Notes under the pieces: generated by a model | What the model was told of the DNA's origin: nothing | The model's database searches: none | What the model saw: only the letters and a program-made list of their open reading frames with translations | Program-made: the position numbers and the translations under genes | Source of the DNA: Xylocopilactobacillus apis | Lineage (GTDB): Bacteria; Bacillota; Bacilli; Lactobacillales; Lactobacillaceae | Length of the DNA: 64,000 nt | NCBI RefSeq assembly: GCF_033095965.1 | Contig: NZ_AP026801.1 | Location: forward strand, 248,001 to 312,000 | Reading direction: 5' to 3' | Shown here: positions 7,840 through 19,387 of the stretch, one piece after another | How positions within the stretch are numbered: the stretch's first letter is position 1 | Layout: each line of letters starts with the position of its first letter

Positions 7840-10311
7840 CTAATTATCAGAATCTTTTGGGGTTTCTTCTTCATCTTGATCTTCAATTTTAATTGCTTTA
7901 GAAACAGTAGCAACTTTCGCATCCTGATCTAATCTAATTAAACGAACACCAAGTGTTGCACGGCCAGACTTAGAAACATCTTGAACGTCAAATCTAATCA
8001 CAACACCTTTGTTGCTGACGATTAAAATATCTTCATCACCTTTAACCGTTGTGACACCAGCTAATGGGCCATTCTTTTCAGTGACTCTGATGGTTCGCAT
8101 TCCTTTACCGCCACGATTTTTAATTGTGTATTCTTTGGAAGAAGTTTTCTTACCATAGCCGTTTTCTGAAATAACTAGAATTTCACCTTCATCAGGAATT
8201 ATCGCACTTCCTACAACGTAATCTTGATCACGCAGTCTAATTCCGCGAACTCCAGAAGCAATTCTACCAGCTGCTCTCACGTCTTCTTCAGAGAAGGCAA
8301 CACAGTAACCTAAATGAGTTCCAATAAAGATCTTTGATTCACCAGTTGTCAACATTACATTAACCAATTCATCACCTTCATGAATGGTAAGAGCTCTTAA
8401 GCCAGAATTTCTAATATTAGAAAATTCAGTTGAGCTTGTGCGTTTGACAGTACCATGTTTAGTAACGAACAATAAAAATTCATTTTCGTTATTCGAGTTG
8501 ACCTTCATCATCGTATTAACCCGTTCATCTTTTTCAATGTTGATAAGGTTAATAATTGGCAAGCCTTTTGCATTGCGGCCAAAACTAGGAATTTGGTAAC
8601 CTTTGGCTGAATAAACCTTTCCTCTGTTTGTGAAGAAAAGAATTTGTTCATGGGTATTAGTATAAATTAACTGTTCAACGAAATCGTCATTGTGCAGTCC
8701 CATTCCCTGAACTCCACGACCACCACGATTTTGCTGCCGGAAATCACTTGGGTCTAAACGCTTAATATAACCATTATGAGTAAGACCGACAATAATATCT
8801 TCCTGTTCAATTAAATCTTCATCTTCAAAATTAGTGATTTCATCTTTAACAATTTCAGTTTGACGTTCATCACCAAATTTGGTTTGAATTTCTAAAAGTT
8901 CATTGTAGATGATTTCGTTAACCCGTGAAGGGTTTGCTAAGATATCCTGATAATCAGCAATATCTTTTTCCAATTTTGCATATTCATCTTCAATTTTATC
9001 GCGTTCTAGACCTGTTAAACGGACTAAACGCATATCTAAAATTGCCTGAGCTTGAATATCATCAAGCTGGAACTTAGTAATCAAGCCTTCTTTAGCAACC
9101 GCAGGTGTTTCAGCACTTCTAATTAAACTAACAATTTCATCAATGTGATCCAGCGCAACTCTCAAGCCTTCTAAAATATGAATTCTTGCTTGAGCTTTTT
9201 TGAGATCAAAAGCTGTTCTTCTTCGAATAACTGTTTCTTGGAAGTTAAGATAATTATTCAAAAGGTCTTTTAAATTAAGAAGTTTAGGAGCTCCATTAAC
9301 AATTGCGACCATGTTGTAGGAATAATTTACTTGAAGTGGAGTTAGCTTATAAAGGTTATTTAGGATAATTGAGGCAGTAGTATCACTGCGAATCCCAATA
9401 ACAATTCTCATTCCTTCACGATCAGATTCATCACGCAGTTCGGTAATTCCGTCAATCTTCTTTTCATGAACTAATTGACCAATTCGTTCAACTAAACGGG
9501 CTTTATTAACCATGTAAGGAATTTCTTTGACAATAATTGTTTCACGGCCTGTTTTAGAAGTTTCAACTTCAGTTTTTGCTCGTAAAACAATTGATCCTTT
9601 ACCAGTTTCATAAGCATGGCGAATTCCGCTGCGTCCAATAACAAGGGCACCTGTTGGAAAGTCGGGTCCTTTAATATCTTCCATTAATTCAGTTACAGTG
9701 ACATCAGGATTATCCATTAAATGATGAATTCCTGCGATCAATTCACTTAAATTATGAGGCGGAATATTAGTAGTCATTCCGACTGCGATTCCGGTCGCTC
9801 CATTTAAAAGAAGATTTGGGATTCTTGAAGGTAATACTGAAGGTTCTTTTTCTGATTCATCATAGTTAGGCACAAAGTCAACAGTATCTTTGTTGATATC
9901 TCTGAGCATTTCCATTGAAATCTTACTAAGACGTGCTTCGGTATAACGCATTGCGGCCGGTGGATCACCGTCAATCGATCCAAAGTTTCCGTGACCATCA
10001 ACAAGAGGATAGCGGTAACTAAAGTCCTGAGCCATTCGAACCATGGATTCGTAAATTGCAGTATCTCCGTGAGGATGATACTTACCCATGACATCCCCAG
10101 TAATTCTAGCTGATTTCTTGTACGGTCGATCGGGGAACATCCCTTGTTCATTCATTCCAAAGAGAATTCGCCTCTGCACTGGTTTCATTCCGTCTCTTGC
10201 GTCAGGCAAAGCACGTGCAACGATAACGCTCATGGCGTATTCCAAGAATGAAGTTTTAATCGTTGTTGTTACATCAGCATTCTCAATCCGACGATTATCT
10301 TGTTCGTCCAA
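7840..10311 (-). CDS. gyrA: DNA gyrase subunit A
   Basis: An 823-residue GyrA. The catalytic tyrosine is Tyr123 in [11 protein letters not shown], and the GyrA box that wraps DNA is [11 protein letters not shown], followed by six beta-propeller repeats and an acidic tail. With GyrB it introduces negative supercoils. The quinolone-determining stretch reads HGDTAIYE (81-88): Thr at 84, where most Gram-positive GyrA proteins have Ser, and Glu88 conserved. The gene follows gyrB by 16 bases in a transcript with recF and yaaA. Confidence 0.98.
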   Translation of the reverse strand: MDEQDNRRIENADVTTTIKTSFLEYAMSVIVARALPDARDGMKPVQRRILFGMNEQGMFPDRPYKKSARITGDVMGKYHPHGDTAIYESMVRMAQDFSYRYPLVDGHGNFGSIDGDPPAAMRYTEARLSKISMEMLRDINKDTVDFVPNYDESEKEPSVLPSRIPNLLLNGATGIAVGMTTNIPPHNLSELIAGIHHLMDNPDVTVTELMEDIKGPDFPTGALVIGRSGIRHAYETGKGSIVLRAKTEVETSKTGRETIIVKEIPYMVNKARLVERIGQLVHEKKIDGITELRDESDREGMRIVIGIRSDTTASIILNNLYKLTPLQVNYSYNMVAIVNGAPKLLNLKDLLNNYLNFQETVIRRRTAFDLKKAQARIHILEGLRVALDHIDEIVSLIRSAETPAVAKEGLITKFQLDDIQAQAILDMRLVRLTGLERDKIEDEYAKLEKDIADYQDILANPSRVNEIIYNELLEIQTKFGDERQTEIVKDEITNFEDEDLIEQEDIIVGLTHNGYIKRLDPSDFRQQNRGGRGVQGMGLHNDDFVEQLIYTNTHEQILFFTNRGKVYSAKGYQIPSFGRNAKGLPIINLINIEKDERVNTMMKVNSNNENEFLLFVTKHGTVKRTSSTEFSNIRNSGLRALTIHEGDELVNVMLTTGESKIFIGTHLGYCVAFSEEDVRAAGRIASGVRGIRLRDQDYVVGSAIIPDEGEILVISENGYGKKTSSKEYTIKNRGGKGMRTIRVTEKNGPLAGVTTVKGDEDILIVSNKGVVIRFDVQDVSKSGRATLGVRLIRLDQDAKVATVSKAIKIEDQDEEETPKDSDN

Positions 10312-10327
10312 ATTAAATTAACCTCCC

Positions 10328-13386
<3,059 letters not shown>

Positions 13387-13397
<11 letters not shown>

Positions 13398-13617
13398 CTT
13401 TATCGACAATTTTAAAATTATTATCACCGAAAGTCACAATATCACCACCGCGTAATTTACGTCCGCGCCGAGTTTCTCGCTCGTTATTGACTAAAACTTC
13501 GTATTCATCTAAGAAGCCTTTGGCTTGACCGCCAGTTGAAATAATTCCAACAATTTTTAGTAAATCCTGAAGTTTCATGTATTCGGACTTTAGTTTTACG
13601 TTTTCTACGCTCTCCAC
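13387..13617 (-). CDS. yaaA: S4-domain RNA-binding protein YaaA
   Basis: A small S4-like protein normally found between dnaN and recF. The conserved core is KLQDLLKIVGIISTGGQAK, then DEYEVLVNNERETRRGRKL and GDIVTF. The start is uncertain: an in-frame GTG at 13617 gives 77 residues, the family length, but it overlaps a very strong GGAGGTGGAG site; the next in-frame ATG is at 13581 and would cut the domain. The frame also extends upstream to 13719, which looks non-coding. The expected neighbour dnaN is not upstream. Confidence 0.85.
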
Positions 13618-13828
13618 CTCCAGTCTATACTTTTCTATTTTACCACTTATTTGATTTAAATTGTAAAATTTATAGCTAAAATCAAAATATTTAGACAAGT
13701 CTATAAATATCATAGTCAAGCAATTAAATTCAAAAATAGTGCTTTTTTATCTAAAATTCAAAATTATCATTAATTTAGTGCATGTGCTAAAATATTAGGA
13801 CGCTTTTTATATGATTAAAGGAGATTGT

Positions 13829-16129
13829 ATGAATCAAACTTTAATAGAAGAAAAAAAATACTTAGCCTTTGTCATTTCTGAAATTGACAAGAAAGTTAAA
13901 ATCTTTAAAGAAAAAGAAGAACAAGCTCACCGTGAAGGGAAAAATGCGGTCAAAAACTTTTTCGATGACTTTTCAGTCAACATGTCTGATTATTCTGAAC
14001 AACTGGAAACAGCAGCGTCTATCCATCAACAGCAGCAGATTTTAATGGAAAAAAATAGCGCTTATCAGCGCTCTGCTCATGAACTTTTAACTTTACATAA
14101 GTTAAAAGGCAAACCATATTTTGGGCGAATTGATTTTGAAGAGACTGAAAAGATGGGTGTTGAGAAAATTTATATCGGCATGGCATCTTTTGTTGATACC
14201 AAAAATAAATATTTAATTTATGATTGGCGGGCTCCGATATCTTCAATTTATTATGATGGAAGATTAGGATCTGTTAGCTATGATACGCCGGATGGTACAC
14301 AGGTCGTTGATTTAAAGCTCAAACGTCAGTTTTTAATTGATAATGGAGAACTGACTTCATATTTTGATACTAATGATGAAACAATTGGCGATCAGATGCT
14401 GCTGGAGGCTTTACAAGAAAAATCCAGTTCGCAGATGAAAACAATTGTTACTACAATTCAGCGTGAACAAAATGCAATTATTCGTGACACAACTTCAGAT
14501 TTGCTTTTTGTTCAAGGAGCGGCAGGTTCGGGTAAGACTTCTGCGGTAATGCAGCGGATGGCTTATTTACTATATCGATATCGCGGGAACTTAAATTCTA
14601 CTGAAATTGTCATGTTTTCACCTAATCAACTTTTCAATGATTATATTGGAAATGTTTTACCTGAGATGGGCGAAAGTAATATGGTTCAGTTCACGCTGGA
14701 AACTTTTGTCAGCCGTCGGATTCCAGGATTTGAAATTGTGAATGTCCTTGACAGCTGGGAAGGAAAATTTAATTCAGTAAGTCGAAAAATTGTTCACTTG
14801 TTAGGCTCAGATGATTTCTTTAACGCAATTGAGACCTATGCTGAAAAACTTAATCGTTCAGGTCTTAAAATTCGACCAATTATTTTTCAAGGAAAAGAAT
14901 TAGTTTCCGCTGACAAAATTGCGGAGATCTTTTATCAATTCAATTCAAATTACAAATTAATTAACCGCTTGTCTGAGACCAAAAAACAAGTTTTAAATAT
15001 TGTAAAATCAAGTTTAGGTCGTCAAAAACGGGCCAATTGGGTTAGTAACTTGATTGAAAATATGAGTGAAGAAGATATTCGGCGTGAAAATCCGCGGGGC
15101 AAAGAATTTGCGAGTTCCAAAGATGAATACAATTTTTATGCGTCGAAAATTATCGATCGAGAAGTTAAAAAGATCGAACGAAAAATTATCCATAATTACT
15201 TTTTAAATATAATGGCGCAATATAAAGACTTCTTATTAAGTGTGAAAAAAGATTTAGCTTTATTAGAGAAGTTTCATTTGAGCCCGGATGAATGGAAAGA
15301 ATATCTACAGGAAGTTGGGAAACTTTTAAAAGAAAAGAAAATGACGATTAACGAGGCACTGCCTTTTATTCAGTTGTTCGATCTTTTGCTTGGACGTCAT
15401 GGTGAACGAGACATTCGCTATGTTTTTGTAGATGAGATTCAAGATTATACGCCGTATCAAATTCGTTATCTGCAAAATAATTTTCCGAAAGCTCGATTTA
15501 CTTTGTTAGGGGACATTAATCAAGAAATTTTCTCTTTTGGTGAGGGTAAATTTTTGATTGACGAAGTGAAGAAAATTTTTGCTGATAAGAAGGCAAAAGT
15601 TGTCTATCTTCCGACATCATATCGATCCACCAAACAAATTACTAATTTTACAAAAGAAATCTTACCTGAGAGTGATAAAATTAAAGCGTTTGAGCGAGAA
15701 GGTGCGTTACCGCAACTGTTTTTGGCAGCGAACGAAAAAAAGGCAGTTGATAAATTAGTAGCATTGTTAAACAAAGATACAGGTCAGAAGTATACAACTG
15801 CGGTAATTACCAAAACAGATTTAGAAGCAGAAAAACTATCGAAATCTTTGCAGCGGGCAGGCGTTGAGAATCTGTTGATTCGTTCATCACGCCAGCATCT
15901 AGCAGAAGAGGTAATGGTTATTCCATCTTATCTGGCAAAGGGATTGGAATTTGATTCAGTAATCGCTTATGATGTTAGCAAGAACACTTTTAATGAAGAA
16001 TATGAACGAAATTTACTATATACAGTTTGTTCTAGGGCAATGCACGAGCTTAATATTATCGCAATTGGCGAAGTTTCGCCGTTGCTTGATAAAGTTTCAG
16101 GCGATCTATATCAATTGCAGAAAATCTAG
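13829..16129 (+). CDS. helD: HelD-like superfamily 1 helicase (RNA polymerase recycling)
   Basis: A 766-residue UvrD/Rep-type ATPase of the HelD class. An N-terminal coiled-coil (about 1-90) precedes Walker A GAAGSGKTSAVMQR (near 231); Walker B is FVDEIQDYTPYQIR and motif III LLGDINQ; SYRST and the KGLEFDSV motif VI region follow. HelD releases stalled RNA polymerase from DNA in Firmicutes. I start at ATG 13829, since AAAGGAGA precedes it; an in-frame ATG 18 bases earlier has no ribosome site. It is divergent from yaaA, with about 210 bases between them that hold no dnaA, dnaN or DnaA-box-like sequence that I can see. Confidence 0.93.
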   Translation: MNQTLIEEKKYLAFVISEIDKKVKIFKEKEEQAHREGKNAVKNFFDDFSVNMSDYSEQLETAASIHQQQQILMEKNSAYQRSAHELLTLHKLKGKPYFGRIDFEETEKMGVEKIYIGMASFVDTKNKYLIYDWRAPISSIYYDGRLGSVSYDTPDGTQVVDLKLKRQFLIDNGELTSYFDTNDETIGDQMLLEALQEKSSSQMKTIVTTIQREQNAIIRDTTSDLLFVQGAAGSGKTSAVMQRMAYLLYRYRGNLNSTEIVMFSPNQLFNDYIGNVLPEMGESNMVQFTLETFVSRRIPGFEIVNVLDSWEGKFNSVSRKIVHLLGSDDFFNAIETYAEKLNRSGLKIRPIIFQGKELVSADKIAEIFYQFNSNYKLINRLSETKKQVLNIVKSSLGRQKRANWVSNLIENMSEEDIRRENPRGKEFASSKDEYNFYASKIIDREVKKIERKIIHNYFLNIMAQYKDFLLSVKKDLALLEKFHLSPDEWKEYLQEVGKLLKEKKMTINEALPFIQLFDLLLGRHGERDIRYVFVDEIQDYTPYQIRYLQNNFPKARFTLLGDINQEIFSFGEGKFLIDEVKKIFADKKAKVVYLPTSYRSTKQITNFTKEILPESDKIKAFEREGALPQLFLAANEKKAVDKLVALLNKDTGQKYTTAVITKTDLEAEKLSKSLQRAGVENLLIRSSRQHLAEEVMVIPSYLAKGLEFDSVIAYDVSKNTFNEEYERNLLYTVCSRAMHELNIIAIGEVSPLLDKVSGDLYQLQKI

Positions 16130-16144
16130 GGAGTCAAAATAAAG

Positions 16145-17050
16145 ATGAGTGATGCATTAACATACCATGAGTTAAATTTAAAATCTGTTTCTCAGATGAA
16201 AAATGTTCAGGGAAGAATTGATCCGGCTTTTTTAAAAGAAGATGTTGTCGATGAACTTGAAAGCCAAAGTGATTTTTTTGGCTTATTGTATTTGATTGGC
16301 TTAATGCAAAAGTTAAAAGTGACTAGTGACAAGAGCATGGATAACTTCTTTAAAGGAGCTTTTTACAAAAGAAAAACCCCGTTTTTGATAGGAGTTACAG
16401 GTGCGGTATCAGTAGGGAAAAGTACATTTTCCGAAAAAATCGCTGATAATCTTCATCAAATGAGCCCTAATATGAGATGCGAAGTGGTGTCGGTTGATGA
16501 TTTTTTGTATCCCAATAAATATTTAGAAGATCACGATTTAATGAATAAAAAGGGATTTCCAGAAAGTTTCGATAATCAGGCGCTATGGGACTTCCTAGTT
16601 AATGCTGCAAGTTTCAATGAAAGTCAGGATATTCCGGTTTACGATCATCAGACTTATGATATTGTTCCAAATAAAAAGAGAAGAGTGCGTTCAGCCGATT
16701 TTGTGATTGTAGAAGGTATTAATATCTTACAGGTTAATCCGATAAATGAGCGGCCGTTCAGCGAAATGATGGATTTATCAATTTATCTTGAAGCAGAACA
16801 TGACAACATTATCGATTGGTTTTTAAATCGGTTTAATCAATTTTTAGATACGGCTGATCCTGAAAGCTTCTATGAAGAATACGCAAAGATGGATCGAGAA
16901 AAAGCTAATTCGATTGCTAAAGAAACTTATGCAAACATCAATCAGCCCAACTTTGAACAATTTATCGAACCAACACGTGAGCGAGCAAAATTAATTGTTG
17001 AGTTTAAAGAAGATCATTCGATTGATCGAATCTTGATGCGAGATTATTAA
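16145..17050 (+). CDS. coaA: Pantothenate kinase, type I
   Basis: A 301-residue prokaryotic type I PanK, the usual length. P-loop GVTGAVSVGKSTFSE lies near residue 78-92, VVSVDDFLYPN follows, and the family motif GFPESFD is near 138. It phosphorylates pantothenate with ATP, the first step of coenzyme A synthesis. It follows helD by 15 bases, probably in one transcript, and is closed by a terminator. Confidence 0.97.
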   Translation: MSDALTYHELNLKSVSQMKNVQGRIDPAFLKEDVVDELESQSDFFGLLYLIGLMQKLKVTSDKSMDNFFKGAFYKRKTPFLIGVTGAVSVGKSTFSEKIADNLHQMSPNMRCEVVSVDDFLYPNKYLEDHDLMNKKGFPESFDNQALWDFLVNAASFNESQDIPVYDHQTYDIVPNKKRRVRSADFVIVEGINILQVNPINERPFSEMMDLSIYLEAEHDNIIDWFLNRFNQFLDTADPESFYEEYAKMDREKANSIAKETYANINQPNFEQFIEPTRERAKLIVEFKEDHSIDRILMRDY

Positions 17051-17080
17051 AACTTCTGTTTTAAAAGCAGGAGTTTTTTT
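17051..17080 (+). terminator. Rho-independent terminator after coaA
   Basis: Stem AACTTCTG (17051-17058) with CAGGAGTT (17068-17075), one G-T pair, followed by a T run to 17080. It separates coaA from the accessory locus that begins at 17186. Confidence 0.8.
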
Positions 17081-17185
17081 ATTTTATAGCACAGTAAATA
17101 TTTAATGATACAAAATCTTCTGGTTTAAATTATCATCTTAAGATATAATAAATTTAAATTTTTTAAGGAGGAATAATTAACTGTT

Positions 17186-17566
17186 TTGAAATTAACCGGT
17201 AATGAAGAAAAGATAATGCACATATTGTGGGATTCAAAAAAGCCTTTGTCTTCAAGAGAAATTTCTCAAATTAGCCCAAGTCTTAAAAAAACAGTCGTGC
17301 AAACGGTTCTAAGAAAACTTTCAGAAAAAAAGTTTGTTAAGGCAGTTGGCATTACTTATAGTGGGTCATCAATAACGAGAGAATTTAGACCAATAGTAAC
17401 TGAAGAAGAATATTTTGCCTCTTTGATACCTCAAGACATACTAAATAGAGTAGTTTCTACCTTTATATCTTCCGAAAATGACGAGGAAGATATAGAAAAC
17501 TTATATAAGATTATTAAAGATAAATACAACAGTCTTCACGATCTGAAGGAAGGAAAAGACGTGTGA
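17186..17566 (+). CDS. BlaI/MecI/CopY-type winged-helix repressor
   Basis: A 126-residue penicillinase-repressor-family protein: MKLTGNEEKIMHILWDSKK is the standard N-terminus, then a winged helix (LSSREISQI, VVQTVLRKLSEKKFV) and an acidic C-terminal dimer region. Start is TTG at 17186 with AAGGAGG 14 bases upstream, a longer spacing than usual. It overlaps the next gene, a BlaR1-like sensor, by 4 bases. Family members repress target genes until cleaved after the sensor fires. No beta-lactamase is nearby; the targets are probably the peptide genes downstream. This is inference. Confidence 0.9.
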   Translation: MKLTGNEEKIMHILWDSKKPLSSREISQISPSLKKTVVQTVLRKLSEKKFVKAVGITYSGSSITREFRPIVTEEEYFASLIPQDILNRVVSTFISSENDEEDIENLYKIIKDKYNSLHDLKEGKDV

Positions 17567-18663
17567 GTTTTTCTTTTTCATCTCTTATAGTAACGATTAT
17601 TTGGTCGACTTTATTAATATTAACTTTGAACTTTTTATTAACTAACGAGACTATTAGCAAAAAAATTAGAGCCGATGTTTTAGATCTTTTCAGTGTTGTC
17701 ATTGTTTTAAGATTATTCTTACCGTTTGAATTCATTATTACTCACACTGTGGTCTCTACCAAAGTTCTTCCAGTAATATATAAGTTCAATGATACTACTA
17801 AGCTCTACGGACAAATTCTTGCGATTGCTTGGATTGTTGGATTTGGGATGAAGATGGTGAAACTTTTTTTTAGTTTTAAGCGCACAAAACGATTGATTGC
17901 CTTGTCAAATAAAATTAAAAAGAGCAGTTTAGATCAAAATGTGCAAAAAATAATTCCTGCAAGAACAAATTTATACTGTTTGCCGGAAATAAGGTATCCC
18001 TGTACGATAGGATCTTTCAAAACAAAAATAATAATTCCGACGTTAGAATTTTCAAAGAAAGATTTTAATTTTATTATTCAACACGAAATTTATCATATTA
18101 ATAACTACGACAACCTAAAAAAAATGTTTGTTGAAGTTTTGGCCTGTATATACTGGTGGTTTCCGCCGGTTTACTTATATAGAAAACAAGTTAGTTTAAT
18201 TAACGAACTTAAAGTTGACGCACAAATGACCAAAAACGTTTCGCCAAGTGAATATATATCTTATATGACTTGCTTGGCAGAAACATATAAGAAATTTAAA
18301 AATCGAAAAATCGAAAGAGGAAACCTTTTGACGTCTAATTTTGTGATTCGAGAGCAGAATCGGCTAAAAAATCGTTTAAAGTTTCTATCATATACGGAAT
18401 CATCTCAAAAGATTTCACAAAACTTAAAGTTGCTCTTGTTAATTACATTTGTTGTTTCTTTATTGTTTGTTTTTGAACCATCATATCATGACGAAAGTAA
18501 AATCAAAGGAACTTTTAAATTAGAAGATGGACAAAACTATATATTAGAAATTAATAAAAAATATTACTTATATAGCAATGGAAAAAATCAGGGTGAAATA
18601 AAAAATTATAAAAATGTTTCAGAAACAAAAAAATTGCCAATTGTAAAAATAAAAAATAGATGA
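17563..18663 (+). CDS. BlaR1-like M56 membrane metallopeptidase (sensor)
   Basis: A 366-residue M56 peptidase with GTG start overlapping the repressor gene. Membrane segments lie near 5-25, 43-62, 85-105 and 287-305; the zinc motif HEIYH (HExxH) is near 190, preceded by PCTIGSFKTKIIIPT, a typical BlaR1 stretch. The region after the last segment is only about 60 residues and has no penicillin-binding domain, so the ligand is not a beta-lactam captured in the classic way. Family knowledge says the protease inactivates its cognate BlaI repressor. The pair probably controls the downstream peptide locus. Confidence 0.88.
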   Translation: MSFSFSSLIVTIIWSTLLILTLNFLLTNETISKKIRADVLDLFSVVIVLRLFLPFEFIITHTVVSTKVLPVIYKFNDTTKLYGQILAIAWIVGFGMKMVKLFFSFKRTKRLIALSNKIKKSSLDQNVQKIIPARTNLYCLPEIRYPCTIGSFKTKIIIPTLEFSKKDFNFIIQHEIYHINNYDNLKKMFVEVLACIYWWFPPVYLYRKQVSLINELKVDAQMTKNVSPSEYISYMTCLAETYKKFKNRKIERGNLLTSNFVIREQNRLKNRLKFLSYTESSQKISQNLKLLLLITFVVSLLFVFEPSYHDESKIKGTFKLEDGQNYILEINKKYYLYSNGKNQGEIKNYKNVSETKKLPIVKIKNR

Positions 18664-18692
18664 TTTTAAAAATTTGATTGAAGGAGATATAA

Positions 18693-18907
18693 ATGAAAAA
18701 AAAATAAAAAAAATTTTAATAACTATTATGATTTTTCAAGGATTCGTAACCACTACTTTTGTTGAGACAACTAATGTTGAAGCCTCTACAATAGCACCAA
18801 GGAGACCTGTAACTGAGTGGCGATATAAAGTTAAAAACGGCTATTTATACAAAAGGCTGTATGACACCACTAATCAACGTTGGATTGGGAAATGGAGACG
18901 GGCATAA
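18693..18907 (+). CDS. Small secreted cationic peptide, frame interrupted at an A9 tract
   Basis: ATG at 18693 follows AAGGAGATATAA, an ideal ribosome site, but reads M-K-K-K-stop because of nine A. With one more A the frame becomes MKKKIKKILITIMIFQGF and continues to 18907: a lysine-rich signal peptide, a cleavage region near VEAST-I, and a short basic product ending RWIGKWRRA, about 70 residues in all. The same frame could also start at TTG 18674, but then the charged signal start is lost. Slippage at the A tract, phase variation or a sequencing error would explain it. Directly follows the BlaI/BlaR1-like pair. Confidence 0.6.
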
Positions 18908-19056
18908 ACGACTTGTTTAAAGTACCAACAATTTAACACTATTTATTGGAATAATAAATTAAAGTAATTGGTACCGTTCTGTTTCAGCACTTATGTAATA
19001 TTGCTGTTTGTAAAAAAATAACGATAAAAAATTTAAAATTTTAAACAAGTCTAATA
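18908..19056. other. AT-rich intergenic stretch, nothing recognised
   Basis: Between the secreted peptide and the promoter of the first double-glycine peptide. It contains short inverted sequence around GTACCAACAATTT and AATTGGTAC (about 18922 and 18967), which may be a hairpin ending the upstream transcript, but there is no clear T run after it. Confidence 0.4.
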
Positions 19057-19085
19057 TTTATATTAAATCTATTTTGTGTTATATT
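19057..19085 (+). promoter_or_regulatory. Promoter of double-glycine peptide 1
   Basis: TTTATA (19057-19062), 17-base spacer, TATATT (19080-19085) with an extended -10 TG at 19077-19078. Transcription would start near 19092, right at the inverted repeat that follows. Confidence 0.55.
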
Positions 19086-19092
19086 AATAAAC

Positions 19093-19123
19093 AAGATTAG
19101 TTATACCTTTATAAGCTAATCTT
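19093..19123 (+). promoter_or_regulatory. Inverted repeat at the predicted transcript start of peptide 1
   Basis: AAGATTAG-TTATA (19093-19105) pairs with TATAA-G-CTAATCTT (19110-19123), with a single bulged G and a loop of about 4 bases. It lies between the predicted start of transcription and the ribosome site, so it may be an operator for the BlaI-like repressor or a 5' UTR hairpin. The sequence does not carry the TACA/TGTA core known for BlaI sites. Confidence 0.55.
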
Positions 19124-19151
19124 TAAAAATAATTGATGAAAGGTAATAATT

Positions 19152-19313
19152 ATGTTAAAAAATTTAACTAAAAAAGAATCAGAAAAAATAATGGGTGGGA
19201 AAGCTCATAAGGTTGCCGGTAGATTGTGTTATTATGAATGTAAAAAAGGATTTAACACGCAACACAAAGTTGTTAATGGACAATTGTGGCATATGTGTGT
19301 GGGTCGAGTTTAA
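19152..19313 (+). CDS. Double-glycine-leader peptide 1, three cysteines (bacteriocin or signal precursor)
   Basis: A 53-codon gene, found by hand. The leader is MLKNLTKKESEKIMGG, the classic class II bacteriocin/ComC pattern with Gly-Gly at 15-16. The 37-residue mature part is basic and has three cysteines (residues 26, 30 and 49 of the precursor), arranged C-x3-C and then WHMC near the end. A GAAAGG ribosome site precedes the ATG. A C39-peptidase exporter encoded at 21065 should cut after the Gly-Gly. It resembles peptide 2 at 20829 in the Cys layout. I do not recognise a named bacteriocin family. Confidence 0.85.
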   Translation: MLKNLTKKESEKIMGGKAHKVAGRLCYYECKKGFNTQHKVVNGQLWHMCVGRV

Positions 19314-19338
19314 CTTTTAATTTTTAATAACTATTTTT

Positions 19339-19369
19339 GAAATCTCCCTTTTTATAAATGGGAGATTTC
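19339..19369 (+). terminator. Hairpin after peptide 1
   Basis: GAAATCTCCC (19339-19348) pairs perfectly with GGGAGATTTC (19360-19369). The trailing sequence is only weakly T-rich, so it may be a partial terminator or mRNA-stabilising hairpin that keeps peptide mRNA above the level of the downstream genes. Confidence 0.7.
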
Positions 19370-19387
19370 GTATTTAGTTGTTAAGAT

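Noticed and set aside
13618-13828. oriC between yaaA and helD
   Set aside because: I looked for TTATNCACA-like DnaA boxes and AT-rich repeats and found none clustered; it looks like an ordinary divergent promoter region.
18674-18692. TTG 18674 as the true start of the secreted peptide
   Set aside because: It lacks a ribosome site at proper distance, and the ideal AAGGAGATATAA site instead places the start at ATG 18693; the TTG frame also adds acidic residues before the signal peptide.
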